Below are positions 8,420 to 16,341 of a DNA stretch of 64,000 nt, one piece after another. The position numbers and the translations under genes are program-made. A model generated the notes under the pieces. That model was not told the DNA's origin and searched no databases. It saw nothing but the letters and a program-made list of their open reading frames with translations. Within the stretch, counting starts at the first letter, position 1, and each line of letters begins with the position of its first letter. Source of the stretch: Endozoicomonas acroporae (GTDB taxonomy: Bacteria; Pseudomonadota; Gammaproteobacteria; Pseudomonadales; Endozoicomonadaceae). The stretch covers positions 1 through 64,000 of the forward strand of contig NZ_PJPV01000066.1 in NCBI RefSeq assembly GCF_002864045.1, given 5' to 3'.

Positions 8420-8443
8420 TGGTGCAAAACCTAAGGAGATAAA

Positions 8444-9928
8444 ATGGTTATTATTCACTGGTTTCGTCAGGATCTCAGGTTGTCTGATAACCCCTCTTTG
8501 TTTGAGGCGGCTGGCAATGGCCAGGTGCTTCCGGTGTTTATTCTGGATGATCACTCTGCCGGTCAATGGGCTCCCGGCAGGGCTAGCCGCTGGTGGCTGC
8601 ACCACTCACTGGCAGCATTAAACGACGCTCTGAAAGGCCGACTGCTGGTGCTTCAGGGCGACGCAGCAAAAGTGCTTCCGGAAGTGGCGGCAAAATATAA
8701 TGTGGATGCCGTTTATTGGAATCGCTGCTATGAACCCTGGCGGATCCAGCGCGATCAGCAAATAAAGAAAGCCCTGCGAAATGACGGGCTGGAAGTCAAA
8801 AGCTTCAATGGTTCCCTGCTTTGGGAGCCGTGGACCGTGCTGAAAAAGGATCGCACGCCCTACCGGGTATTTACGCCTTACTATCGCAAAGGGTGCCTGG
8901 TAGCTGAACCGCCCAGGGAGCCATTGCCGGTACCGAAAAAAATCCGGTGTGTTGCGACAGCCTCGAAAAGCGACATCAATGACCTTGACCTATTGCCAGC
9001 TGGAGGTTTTGTCCCCGCCCATAATCCTGAGTCTGTTGGTGAGGCAAAGCAGGTGCGCTGGGACCATAATCTGTATGCCTACTGGTGTGAGCAGGGCAGA
9101 GGGGTCGGTGAGACAGCGGCAAAAAACAAACTTCAGGATTTTCTGGGCGAGGGGCTGAATGGGTATAAAGTAGGGCGTGATTTCCCTGCCAGGCGCAGCA
9201 TTTCACAACTGTCTGCCCATCTTCATTTTGGCGAGGTATCCCCCAATCAGGTCTGGTACGCGTCGGCGGCTGCAGCAACCGACAGTAATGTGGAGACGGA
9301 CCTTGACTGTTTTCACTCAGAACTGGGCTGGCGTGAGTTTTCTTACTATCTGCTGTACCACTTCCCAACACTGCCGGAGCAAAATTTTCAGGCAAAGTTT
9401 GACGGCTTTCCCTGGGAGGATGATCCTGAAAAACTCAGGCGATGGCAGAAGGGACTGACCGGCATCCCCATTGTCGATGCCGGGATGCGCGAACTCCGGC
9501 AAACCGGGTTTATGCACAACCGGGTGAGAATGATTGTCGGCTCATTTCTGGTCAAAAATCTGCTGCAGCCATGGCGGCATGGGGAAGCCTGGTTCTGGGA
9601 CTGTCTGGTGGACGCTGATCTGTCCAGCAATTCGGCAAGCTGGCAATGGGTGGCGGGTTCAGGTGCGGATGCGGCACCTTATTTCCGGGTTTTTAATCCG
9701 GTTACCCAGGGGCAGAAGTTTGATCCTGATGGCGAGTATATACGTCGATATGTACCTGAGCTTTCCGGGTTACCGAATAAGTTTCTGTTTGCGCCCTGGG
9801 AAGCCGACGACAATGTCCTTTATCAGGCAGGCGTTATCCTGGGGGAAAATTACCCAGCGCCAGTCGTTGATTTGAAAAAATCCCGGGCCAAAGCGTTAGA
9901 GGCATGGCAGGCCATTCGCACTCAATAA
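8444..9928 (+). CDS. phrB: Deoxyribodipyrimidine photolyase (class I CPD photolyase/cryptochrome family)
   Basis: The 494-residue flavoprotein uses blue light to split UV-induced pyrimidine dimers. The N-terminal alpha/beta antenna domain starts HWFRQDLRLSDNPSL. The C-terminal FAD domain holds SAHLHFGEVSPNQVW (about 262), GIPIVDAGMRELRQTGFMHNR (about 339) and WFWDCLVDADLSSNSASWQW (about 383). Length is normal and AAGGAG lies 8 bases before the ATG. The 3' part (from 9131) is duplicated about 2.3 kb downstream as part of a tandem repeat; this copy is the intact gene. Confidence 0.95.
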   Translation: MVIIHWFRQDLRLSDNPSLFEAAGNGQVLPVFILDDHSAGQWAPGRASRWWLHHSLAALNDALKGRLLVLQGDAAKVLPEVAAKYNVDAVYWNRCYEPWRIQRDQQIKKALRNDGLEVKSFNGSLLWEPWTVLKKDRTPYRVFTPYYRKGCLVAEPPREPLPVPKKIRCVATASKSDINDLDLLPAGGFVPAHNPESVGEAKQVRWDHNLYAYWCEQGRGVGETAAKNKLQDFLGEGLNGYKVGRDFPARRSISQLSAHLHFGEVSPNQVWYASAAAATDSNVETDLDCFHSELGWREFSYYLLYHFPTLPEQNFQAKFDGFPWEDDPEKLRRWQKGLTGIPIVDAGMRELRQTGFMHNRVRMIVGSFLVKNLLQPWRHGEAWFWDCLVDADLSSNSASWQWVAGSGADAAPYFRVFNPVTQGQKFDPDGEYIRRYVPELSGLPNKFLFAPWEADDNVLYQAGVILGENYPAPVVDLKKSRAKALEAWQAIRTQ

Positions 9929-9967
9929 GCTTGCCTTGAATAGAAGCATCTTCATTTTGAATAGCTT

Positions 9968-10789
9968 CTAACTCGTATGAACGCGTTTGTGTCTTTCCAG
10001 ATTTACCTTTCTGATAAATCCTTTATTGCAAATCTCACATTCATACGGCCTCTCCCCTGTATGAGTGTGTTTGTGTCTTGTCAAACATCCCTTTCTGATA
10101 AATCCTTTATTGCAAATCTCACATGTATGCGGCTTCTCCCCTGTATGAGTGAGTTTGTGTATTTCCAGTTCACTCTTCTGGATAAAGCGTTTATCGCAAT
10201 TCTTACATTCAAACGGTCTCTCCCCCGTATGAATGCGTCGATGTCTTTTCAGATCAGACTGATAATAAAATCTGCTATCACAACCCTCAAACCCACATTT
10301 CAATGGCCTGTGACTCAGATGAGTGAGTCGGTGTCTTTTCAGACGATGACTGCTGGTAAATGTTTTACCGCAACCATCGAATAAACATCGATGAGTCTTG
10401 CGCTTTTCTGATGGCAGGGCTGCTTTACTGGACTGCAGGAACTGCTGTTCATTAGTTTGTGAATTGTGACCGTAAAACCCAGTCGGGTGATAAAATTCGA
10501 CATGTTGACTTGCCTGACCTGGCCCTGAAGGCTGTTGACCCTGTTCGCCAGCAACCTGGTTTTCAGGGGTGGTTAATTTGCACATTCTCTCCCTGAGGTC
10601 TTGAGCGACAGACCTTTCCTCCCCCTGCTTTGGTTTTATGCCCAAGTCAAGGGGCTGGCCTTGAACTTTTACCTCTCTTTTAGAGGACGTTGTGCCCGAT
10701 ACTGGTTGCTCAGAACTGGCTCTGGTCAATAAATATGAGGCTATAGCCTCAATTTTTGCACCTGAAGCATTTAAATGTGCTGAATTCAT
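9968..10789 (-). CDS. C2H2 zinc-finger protein with five fingers (eukaryotic type)
   Basis: The protein has about 273 residues from the ATG conserved in both copies (10789); a TTG at 10831 would add 14. The N-terminal half is polar and disordered and includes PLDLGIK. The C-terminal half holds five consecutive C2H2 fingers: two of C-x4-C form (starting HRCLFDGCGK and LKCGFEGCDS) and three of C-x2-C form. Linkers 2-5 are canonical TGE(R/K)P. Such arrays bind DNA in eukaryotes and are very rare in bacteria, where Ros/MucR proteins carry a single finger. No secretion signal is visible. Host-nucleus targeting or acquisition from a host is inference. A diverged paralog lies at 12268-12990. Confidence 0.88.
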   Translation of the reverse strand: MNSAHLNASGAKIEAIASYLLTRASSEQPVSGTTSSKREVKVQGQPLDLGIKPKQGEERSVAQDLRERMCKLTTPENQVAGEQGQQPSGPGQASQHVEFYHPTGFYGHNSQTNEQQFLQSSKAALPSEKRKTHRCLFDGCGKTFTSSHRLKRHRLTHLSHRPLKCGFEGCDSRFYYQSDLKRHRRIHTGERPFECKNCDKRFIQKSELEIHKLTHTGEKPHTCEICNKGFIRKGCLTRHKHTHTGERPYECEICNKGFIRKVNLERHKRVHTS

Positions 10790-10831
10790 GTGTTTATCAT
10801 TTGTATGATAATCCTCCCGAGAGGCTGACAA

Positions 10832-10878
10832 ATTACTGTCGCCACAGTAGGGTAGTCTATTCTCGGTCAGCCACTTGG
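10832..10878 (-). repeat. Half-remnant of a family B MITE upstream of zinc-finger gene 1
   Basis: About 47 bp match one end of the family B element at 31435-31602 (core CAGTAGGGNAGTCTATTCTCGG). The other half is missing. The remnant abuts the start region of the zinc-finger gene, and the same remnant lies before the second gene, so it predates the duplication. Confidence 0.7.
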
Positions 10879-11134
10879 CTTCGACATGTTTGTAGGTTTA
10901 TGGTTCCCGTTCACCGTCGTTCGTTTGATTATATTTAGATACCTGTTTATATATATTAAAATGGTTGCCCTGTAATTTATTCCACGTCTAAAGACGTGTA
11001 TTTAGCTGGATTAGGTGATCAAAGGGGCATCTGATGAGGTGTCCTCCCTTTGGACATCGTACTGACAAGGAAGTTCTATGAACGTTGATTGTTATAGAGA
11101 GCGAAGCTGCTGCGAAAGCTGAAAAACGTTCTTA
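10879..11134. other. Spacer 5' of zinc-finger gene 1, no gene seen
   Basis: This AT-rich non-coding stretch is shared with 13081-13330 in the second repeat unit. It contains TTTGGACATCGTACTGA, which recurs near 13250 and 14340 downstream of the RTLFNTVDNL gene family. I see no coding sequence. It probably carries the zinc-finger promoter. Confidence 0.5.
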
Positions 11135-11305
11135 AGAATTGTCCCGAAATAATTTCCACATTTTGGACTCGATCTCCGTTCATCCTGAGCTTGTCGAAGG
11201 GTGATTGGCACAATACATGAGGCCGGAGTTCACGCACTTCGACAGTCTCAGGACGAACGTAGTTTTGAAACTCAGAAATGAGGAAAATATTTCAGGACAG
11301 CTCCA
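11135..11305. repeat. MITE-like palindromic element, family A, copy 2
   Basis: The element has the same terminal inverted repeats and inner REP-like inverted pair as copy 1 at 2665, flanked by TA at 11133-11134 and 11306-11307. The matching position in repeat unit 2 (about 13335) lacks it and gives an approximate empty site. It therefore inserted after, or was lost after, the tandem duplication. Confidence 0.85.
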
Positions 11306-11412
11306 TAGAGGTGGGTGACTTTACTATTGCTCCAGGTTGAAATTTTGCCGCCAGATTACTGGCGGCCATCTTTATAGTTACAGATTATTAACGGTGTTAA
11401 ATAAGGTTCTTA

Positions 11413-12210
11413 CTTCAGGATTTTCTGGGCGAGGGGCTGAATGGGTATAAAGTAGGGCGTGATTTCCCTGCCAGGCGCAGCATTTCACAACTGTCTGCCC
11501 ATCTTCATTTTGGCGAGGTATCCCCCAATCAGGTCTGGTACGCGTCGGCGGCTGCAGCAACCGACAGTAATGTGGAGACGGACCTTGACTGTTTTCACTC
11601 AGAACTGGGCTGGCGTGAGTTTTCTTACTATCTGCTGTACCACTTCCTAACACTGCCGGAGCAAAATTTTCAGGCAAAGTTTGACGGCTTTCCCTGGCAG
11701 GATGATCCTGAAAAACTCAGGCCATGGCAGAAGGGACTGACCGGCATCCCCATTGTCGATGCCGGGATGCGCGAACTCCGGCAAACCGGGTTTATGCAGC
11801 ACAACCGGGTGAGAATGATTGTCGGCTCATTTCTGGTCAAAAATCTGCTGCAGCCATGGCGGCATGGGGAAGCCTGGTTCTGGGACTGCCTGGTGGACGC
11901 TGATCTGTCCAGCAATTCGGCAAGCTGGCAATGGGTGGCGGGTTCAGGTGCGGATGCGGCACCTTATTTCCGGGTTTTTAATCCGGTTACCCAAGGGCAG
12001 AAGTTTGATCCTGATGGCGAGTATATACGTCGATATGTACCTGAGCTTTCCGGGTTACCGAATAAGTTTCTGTTTGCGCCCTGGGAAGCCGACGACAATG
12101 TCCTTTATCAGGCAGGCGTTATCCTGGGGGAAAATTACCCAGCGCCAGTCGTTGATTTGAAAAAATCCCGGGCCAAAGCGTTAGAGGCATGGCAGGCCAT
12201 TCGAACTTAA
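11413..12210 (+). pseudogene. Truncated photolyase copy (C-terminal FAD domain only)
   Basis: This is the duplicated last 265 codons of phrB without the antenna domain and the first part of the FAD domain. In-frame stop TAA at 11398 precedes the junction, and the first ATG is at 11572, leaving at most 212 residues. Against the intact gene there is a one-codon insertion (FMQHNR against FMHNR) and a few substitutions (LRPWQ for LRRWQ, PWQDD for PWEDD, FLTLP for FPTLP). It cannot bind the antenna cofactor and is very unlikely to repair DNA. Near identity points to a recent duplication. Confidence 0.9.
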
Positions 12211-12267
12211 TCAAATAGAAGCATCTTCATTTTGAATAGCTTCTAACGCAAATGGCTTCTAACTCGT

Positions 12268-12990
12268 TTAAACGCGTTTGGGGCCTTCCAGATTTTGCTT
12301 TGTAGTAAATCCTTTATCGTAAATCTCACATTCATGCGGCCTCTTCCTTGTATGAGTGTGTCTGTGTCTTACCAGATTTGCCTTTCTGATAAATCCTTTA
12401 TTGCAAATCTCACACTCATGCGGCCTCTCCCCTGTATGAGTGCGTATGTGCCTTTCCAGATCACACTTCTGGGTAAAGCTGTTAATGCACCTATCACATT
12501 TAAATGGTCTCTCTCCCGTATGAATGCGTAGATGTCTTTTCAGATGATTATTGCTGGTAAATGCTTTACCACAACCATCCACTAAACATCGATGAGTCTT
12601 GCGCTTTTCTAATGGTAGGGCTGCTTTACTGGATTGCTGGAGCTGCTGTTCATTAGTTTGTGAATTTTGACCGTAAAACCCAGTCGGGTGATAAAATTCG
12701 ACACGTTGACTTGGTTGACCTGACCCTGAAGGCTGTTGACCCTGTCTGCCTGCAATCTGGTTTTCAAGGGTGGTTAATTTGCACATTCTCTCCCTGAGGT
12801 CTTGAGCGACAGACCTTTCCTCCCCCTGCTTTCGTTTTATGCCCAGATCAAGAGGCTGGCCTTGAACTCTTACCTCTCTGTTAGAGGACGTTGTGCCCGA
12901 TACTGGTTGCTCAGAACTGGCCCTGGCCAATAAATATGAGGCTATAGCCTCAATTTTTGCACCTGAAGCATTTAAATGTGCTGAATTCAT
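12268..12990 (-). CDS. C2H2 zinc-finger protein, second copy with three intact fingers
   Basis: Paralog of the gene at 9968, about 240 residues from the shared ATG (12990); a GTG at 13047 inside the MITE remnant would add 19. The disordered N-terminal half, including PLDLGIK, is almost the same as in copy 1. It has three complete C2H2 fingers with one C-x4-C and two C-x2-C types. A fourth is broken: its second Cys is Tyr (CEIYDK) and its histidines are lost in LEGPKRV. Contact residues at helix positions -1, 2, 3 and 6 differ from copy 1 in most fingers. This suggests altered or relaxed DNA specificity. Confidence 0.85.
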   Translation of the reverse strand: MNSAHLNASGAKIEAIASYLLARASSEQPVSGTTSSNREVRVQGQPLDLGIKRKQGEERSVAQDLRERMCKLTTLENQIAGRQGQQPSGSGQPSQRVEFYHPTGFYGQNSQTNEQQLQQSSKAALPLEKRKTHRCLVDGCGKAFTSNNHLKRHLRIHTGERPFKCDRCINSFTQKCDLERHIRTHTGERPHECEICNKGFIRKANLVRHRHTHTRKRPHECEIYDKGFTTKQNLEGPKRV

Positions 12991-13030
12991 GTGTTTATCA
13001 TTTGTATGATAATCCTCCCGGGAGGCTGAC

Positions 13031-13080
13031 CAATCTACTGTCTTCACAGTAGGGCAGTCTATTCTCGGTCAGCAACTTGG
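13031..13080 (-). repeat. Half-remnant of a family B MITE upstream of zinc-finger gene 2
   Basis: Same partial element as at 10832, with core CAGTAGGGCAGTCTATTCTCGG. It overlaps a possible GTG start of the second zinc-finger gene. Confidence 0.7.
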
Positions 13081-13404
13081 CTTTGACATATTTGTAGGTT
13101 TAGGGTTCCCGTTTCCAATCGTTCATTTGATTATATTCAGATACCTGTTTATATATTAAAAATGATTATCCTGTCATTTATTACACGTCTTAAGGCGTGT
13201 ATTTAGCTGGATTAGATGATCAAAGGGGCATTTGATGAGATGTCTTCACTTGGGACATCGTACTGACAGGCAAGTTTAATGAACGTTGATTGTTATAGAG
13301 AGCGAAGCTGCTGCGAAACCTGACAACAATCCTCTAGGTGGGTGGCTTTTCTATTGCTCCAGGCTTAAATTGTGCCACCAGATTACTGGCGGCCATCTTT
13401 ATAG
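13081..13404. other. Non-coding spacer of repeat unit 2
   Basis: This region is homologous to 10879-11377 without the family A MITE. It contains the 3' flank of the leftward orphan gene at 13405 and presumably the promoter region of zinc-finger gene 2. I see no gene. Confidence 0.5.
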
Positions 13405-14247
13405 TTACAGATTATCAACGGTGTTAAATAAGGTTCTTAATTGTGCATCAAGTTCGTTAAAGTGACCAATGTCCGCCTTTGGCGCTTTTCCACCGGGTTC
13501 TGGTACATATTTGAGATTGCAAATGTCCCTGAAGTAAGGGGCATCAAATTCAAAACGATTTTTCAGTTGATGACCGCAGAGTTGCCATTTGTCCTTGTCA
13601 GCAGATTTGGTAGCAATCAGCTGGTTAATTTTAGATCTTAAATAATCAATTGGTTTAACTGAGTCATAAAGCTGATATTTTCTAGGACGAGTAGTATGGA
13701 TCAACGATTCAAGCGGTTGCTTAAATTCTTTTAGAATATTGATAAACTCAACATTGTTTGGTTGAGAATCTGGCGGAATATCAAAGAATTTATCACTAAA
13801 ACCTAAATCCAGAGTGTTGTTAACTGCCTTTAAAATGATAATATCCTTGTCAATGTTTTTCCTTTTTATTTTTGCAGGATCAACCTTAAGATTGCTGGAA
13901 ATAATGTTTTTGGCAATAAAGATATAGTAGGCCTTTATTTTTAACTCTTCTAAAAGATTCAAGTAAAGGTTCAGGCAGTTTGTAAATGAGGTGTGCAAAT
14001 TCTCAAGCACATCATCTTCTAGCTGTTCAGTTGAAACCGTGTCAGTTGAAACCGTACGTGAGTCGAGGGTTTTGTTGGGAACTTGACTCTGTTCGGGGTT
14101 GTCTGATCTACCGGACAGGTAATTAAAGGCAGACGAAATCGCCTTTACGACCCTGCCGAAGCAATGGCCGATCAGTTTAAACGGAGCTTTAATCGCCTCA
14201 ATCAATATATTACCGGCGGAAGCTGCAATTTCAGAAATACTTTTCAT
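13405..14247 (-). CDS. Orphan protein with an N-terminal amphipathic/hydrophobic region and a DKDKWQ C-terminal module
   Basis: The 280-residue protein belongs to no family I recognise. Residues 1-45 alternate hydrophobic and small residues and could be a membrane-seeking helix. A Ser/Thr-rich linker (45-75) leads to a helical middle. The last 65 residues (ADKDKW...YVPEPG...LFNTVDNL) recur as a separate 75-residue gene at 14385. The DNA encoding its last residues lies at the joint of the tandem duplication. It is AT-rich compared with core genes. Function unknown; effector-like only by context. Confidence 0.6.
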   Translation of the reverse strand: MKSISEIAASAGNILIEAIKAPFKLIGHCFGRVVKAISSAFNYLSGRSDNPEQSQVPNKTLDSRTVSTDTVSTEQLEDDVLENLHTSFTNCLNLYLNLLEELKIKAYYIFIAKNIISSNLKVDPAKIKRKNIDKDIIILKAVNNTLDLGFSDKFFDIPPDSQPNNVEFINILKEFKQPLESLIHTTRPRKYQLYDSVKPIDYLRSKINQLIATKSADKDKWQLCGHQLKNRFEFDAPYFRDICNLKYVPEPGGKAPKADIGHFNELDAQLRTLFNTVDNL

Positions 14248-14384
14248 AGCTTGTTTTCCCTAAGTTATTTTCCATTGTCGAAGACTGAAATTTCAATAAA
14301 TTTCCTGCAATGCACCGATAGAGATGCAATTGTTAAATTCTTTGGACATCGTTCTGATAAGAAAGTTCCATGAAAGTTGATTCA

Positions 14385-14612
14385 TCAGAGATTATCAATG
14401 GTGTCAAATAAGTCGCTTAATCGCGCTTCGAGATAGATAAATTGACCGCTGTCCGCCTCTGGAGCTCTCGCACCGGGTTCTGGTACATATTTGAGAGCGC
14501 AAAGTTCCCTGATGTAAGGCTCATCGGAGGCAAATTGCTCCTTCAGTCTTTCACCACAGCGTTGCCATTTATCCTTGTCGGCACAGGTTGTTTTCTCTTG
14601 GCTATTTTTCAT
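14385..14612 (-). CDS. Small orphan protein, paralog of the C-terminal module of the gene at 13405
   Basis: Its 75 residues align almost end to end with residues 215-280 of the neighbour (DKDKWQ-C-G--LK, LKYVPEPG, APEAD, LF-T-DNL). Its 3' flank (14330-14384) also resembles the flanks of the zinc-finger units. It may be a functional short member or the stump of a longer paralog whose 5' part was lost. Confidence 0.5.
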   Translation of the reverse strand: MKNSQEKTTCADKDKWQRCGERLKEQFASDEPYIRELCALKYVPEPGARAPEADSGQFIYLEARLSDLFDTIDNL

Positions 14613-14756
14613 ATGGTTAGATACTTAAGTGGGTATCTGATGCAATAACTATCTATATAGCTTCATATTTTGAATCAGGGAACTTTTGGATAACTTTTCG
14701 ACTCATAATATAAGATAAATGAATAACTAAAATAATTAACAAGTAAGGATAAACTG

Positions 14757-16217
14757 ATGCCTCCATGTTTAAAAGTAAACTTAACCGTAAACATATCGCT
14801 TCCTTCAACCTCTGGTTTGAACTATGAAATGAATCAAACCGATCACACGGGTTATTTTCCGGGACTCGGCAAAACCTGCGCTGGCCGCATTGATGATAAA
14901 CTGGCAGTTATGGGCAAGCCTCCCTCTTGCGATTATCCAGGGGGTGTTAAACTTGCTGATCGAACAACGGCTGAAAACAGTAACATGACCTCCCGGCTCA
15001 CAAATGTGGTACTGCAGACAAGTCGAGGAAAAGAAACGCTCAGTAATAAAGTGCTGCTGGAAAGGATGTTGCTTGCAGAAGATCCCTGCTCAGAAACTCA
15101 ACTCAAAACAAGTCTTGGCTTCTTTAAGAAGTTCAAGCAAGATCGATTGGTAAAAAAGGCAGTGAGTGATTTCTTCAAAAATTCAAACCATTTTTCGCCT
15201 GTTGACTTAGTTTGCGATGCACTGCCACAAGCCGAACAGTTGATGGCTACGTTTGTCCAAACGCAATCTGCTCAAAGGCTGTACAGAAAAGCCGTTGCGA
15301 ATAACCTGGTGAACCTTGAAAGTATTTTGAGAAAGGCGGGTGTGGATATCAATTATCAAAGCCCTAAAAGTGGTAACACACCAATAATGGCCGCAGCCCG
15401 GGCAAAACACTGGGAAATGGTTAGTTTATTGCTCGATAAAAAAACCTGCGTGGATACACACAATAAATCTGATTATCATTTATTGGAAATAATTTTTTGT
15501 GCCAGGGATAAGAAAAAGATTACCGATAAGCAGCAATATGATCTTACTTTAAAAGTGCTTAAGCGTCAGCCTGATGCCAGGATTAAGGTTGCACAAGGCA
15601 AGGAGGAAATGCTACTTGCCCTTTATGCCTTTAAATATGCAATCTCGGAAAAGAATTGGCAATTATGCGATGCTTTGCTGGAACAAAACGAATTTCTGGT
15701 CACCGAATTACAACAAGAACCGATAAGATCCAAGATTATCATGGATGTAGTGACGGGCTATTATGATCGGCCAATAACAACGAAGTATCTGGCTAATTTG
15801 AAAAATAGTAAAGGGCAGCCATTGTTAAATCTCAACTGTAAGACAGCTCGTGGTGAAACACTCCTGATGCTGGCATTAAAAGGAGGCAAATCCCAGACTG
15901 TGATATCCCTTCTTAGTACCCCAGGTGGTGTACAAAATATTAATGACACCGTCTATTTTGAATCGAGAAGTCCTCATAGGTGGTCAGCATATACTTATGC
16001 TCATTACTACAGTGAATACTATCAAAACCGCTATCTCCTCAATTTGCTAGAGCGTTGTGGAGCATCGCCGATACGTGCCAGTTGTTTGAAAAAAAGGCCA
16101 CCACCAGATAATAACCATGGTCATTCCTACCGTTTCGGTGTCCTTGTCCTTGATGATTGTGATGGCGGTGGCGGTGGCGGTGGCGGCTGTGATGGCGGTG
16201 GCGATGGAGGTTGTTAG
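14757..16217 (+). CDS. Ankyrin-repeat protein with a Gly/Cys/Asp-rich C-terminal tail
   Basis: The 486-residue protein starts at an ATG preceded by AAGGAT. At least two ankyrin-type helix pairs are readable: SGNTPIMAAARAKHWEMVSLLL (about 207-228) and RGETLLMLALKGGKSQTVISLL (about 365-386). Weaker repeats lie between them. The extreme C terminus is a run of glycines broken by CD and C residues, encoded by GGTGGC hexamer repeats that could vary in number. No signal peptide is apparent. Ankyrin proteins in symbionts often act on host partners; that role here is inference. AT-rich and surrounded by orphans. Confidence 0.75.
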   Translation: MPPCLKVNLTVNISLPSTSGLNYEMNQTDHTGYFPGLGKTCAGRIDDKLAVMGKPPSCDYPGGVKLADRTTAENSNMTSRLTNVVLQTSRGKETLSNKVLLERMLLAEDPCSETQLKTSLGFFKKFKQDRLVKKAVSDFFKNSNHFSPVDLVCDALPQAEQLMATFVQTQSAQRLYRKAVANNLVNLESILRKAGVDINYQSPKSGNTPIMAAARAKHWEMVSLLLDKKTCVDTHNKSDYHLLEIIFCARDKKKITDKQQYDLTLKVLKRQPDARIKVAQGKEEMLLALYAFKYAISEKNWQLCDALLEQNEFLVTELQQEPIRSKIIMDVVTGYYDRPITTKYLANLKNSKGQPLLNLNCKTARGETLLMLALKGGKSQTVISLLSTPGGVQNINDTVYFESRSPHRWSAYTYAHYYSEYYQNRYLLNLLERCGASPIRASCLKKRPPPDNNHGHSYRFGVLVLDDCDGGGGGGGGCDGGGDGGC

Positions 16218-16341
16218 TTTTTTTTCGATAAAACTGTGATGATACTCAGGTTATTTTGAACTGGTGATTTAGACCGTGAGTCATAAAAACTCAGGTGCCA
16301 GATCTTTTACGGAGAGAGACCTGACGCCTGATTTCATTTGG

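Larger units (their letters stand above)
9131..11412. repeat. Tandem duplication, unit 1 (phrB 3' half + zinc finger gene + spacer)
   Basis: Unit 1 starts inside phrB (codon 230) and ends at the GGTTCTTA just before the truncated phrB copy. The same order recurs in 11413-13439. Unit 1 is about 255 bp longer, mainly because it holds a family A MITE and about one more zinc finger. The right junction joins the 3' end of an orphan gene family (RTLFNTVNNL tail) to the middle of phrB. Confidence 0.9.
11413..13439. repeat. Tandem duplication, unit 2
   Basis: This unit repeats the 3' half of phrB, the zinc-finger gene and the spacer, and ends within the last codons of the orphan gene at 13405. The phrB part is nearly identical to unit 1, whereas the finger array differs strongly. 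Confidence 0.9.

Noticed and set aside
11378-11677. Leftward 99-codon frame at the duplication junction
   Set aside because: It is antisense to the truncated phrB copy with the last codons of the orphan gene attached; the same antisense frame exists in the intact phrB and has no support.
9968-12990. Zinc-finger genes as Ros/MucR regulators
   Set aside because: Ros/MucR have one finger with an extended domain and no TGEKP linkers; here multiple classical fingers follow each other.
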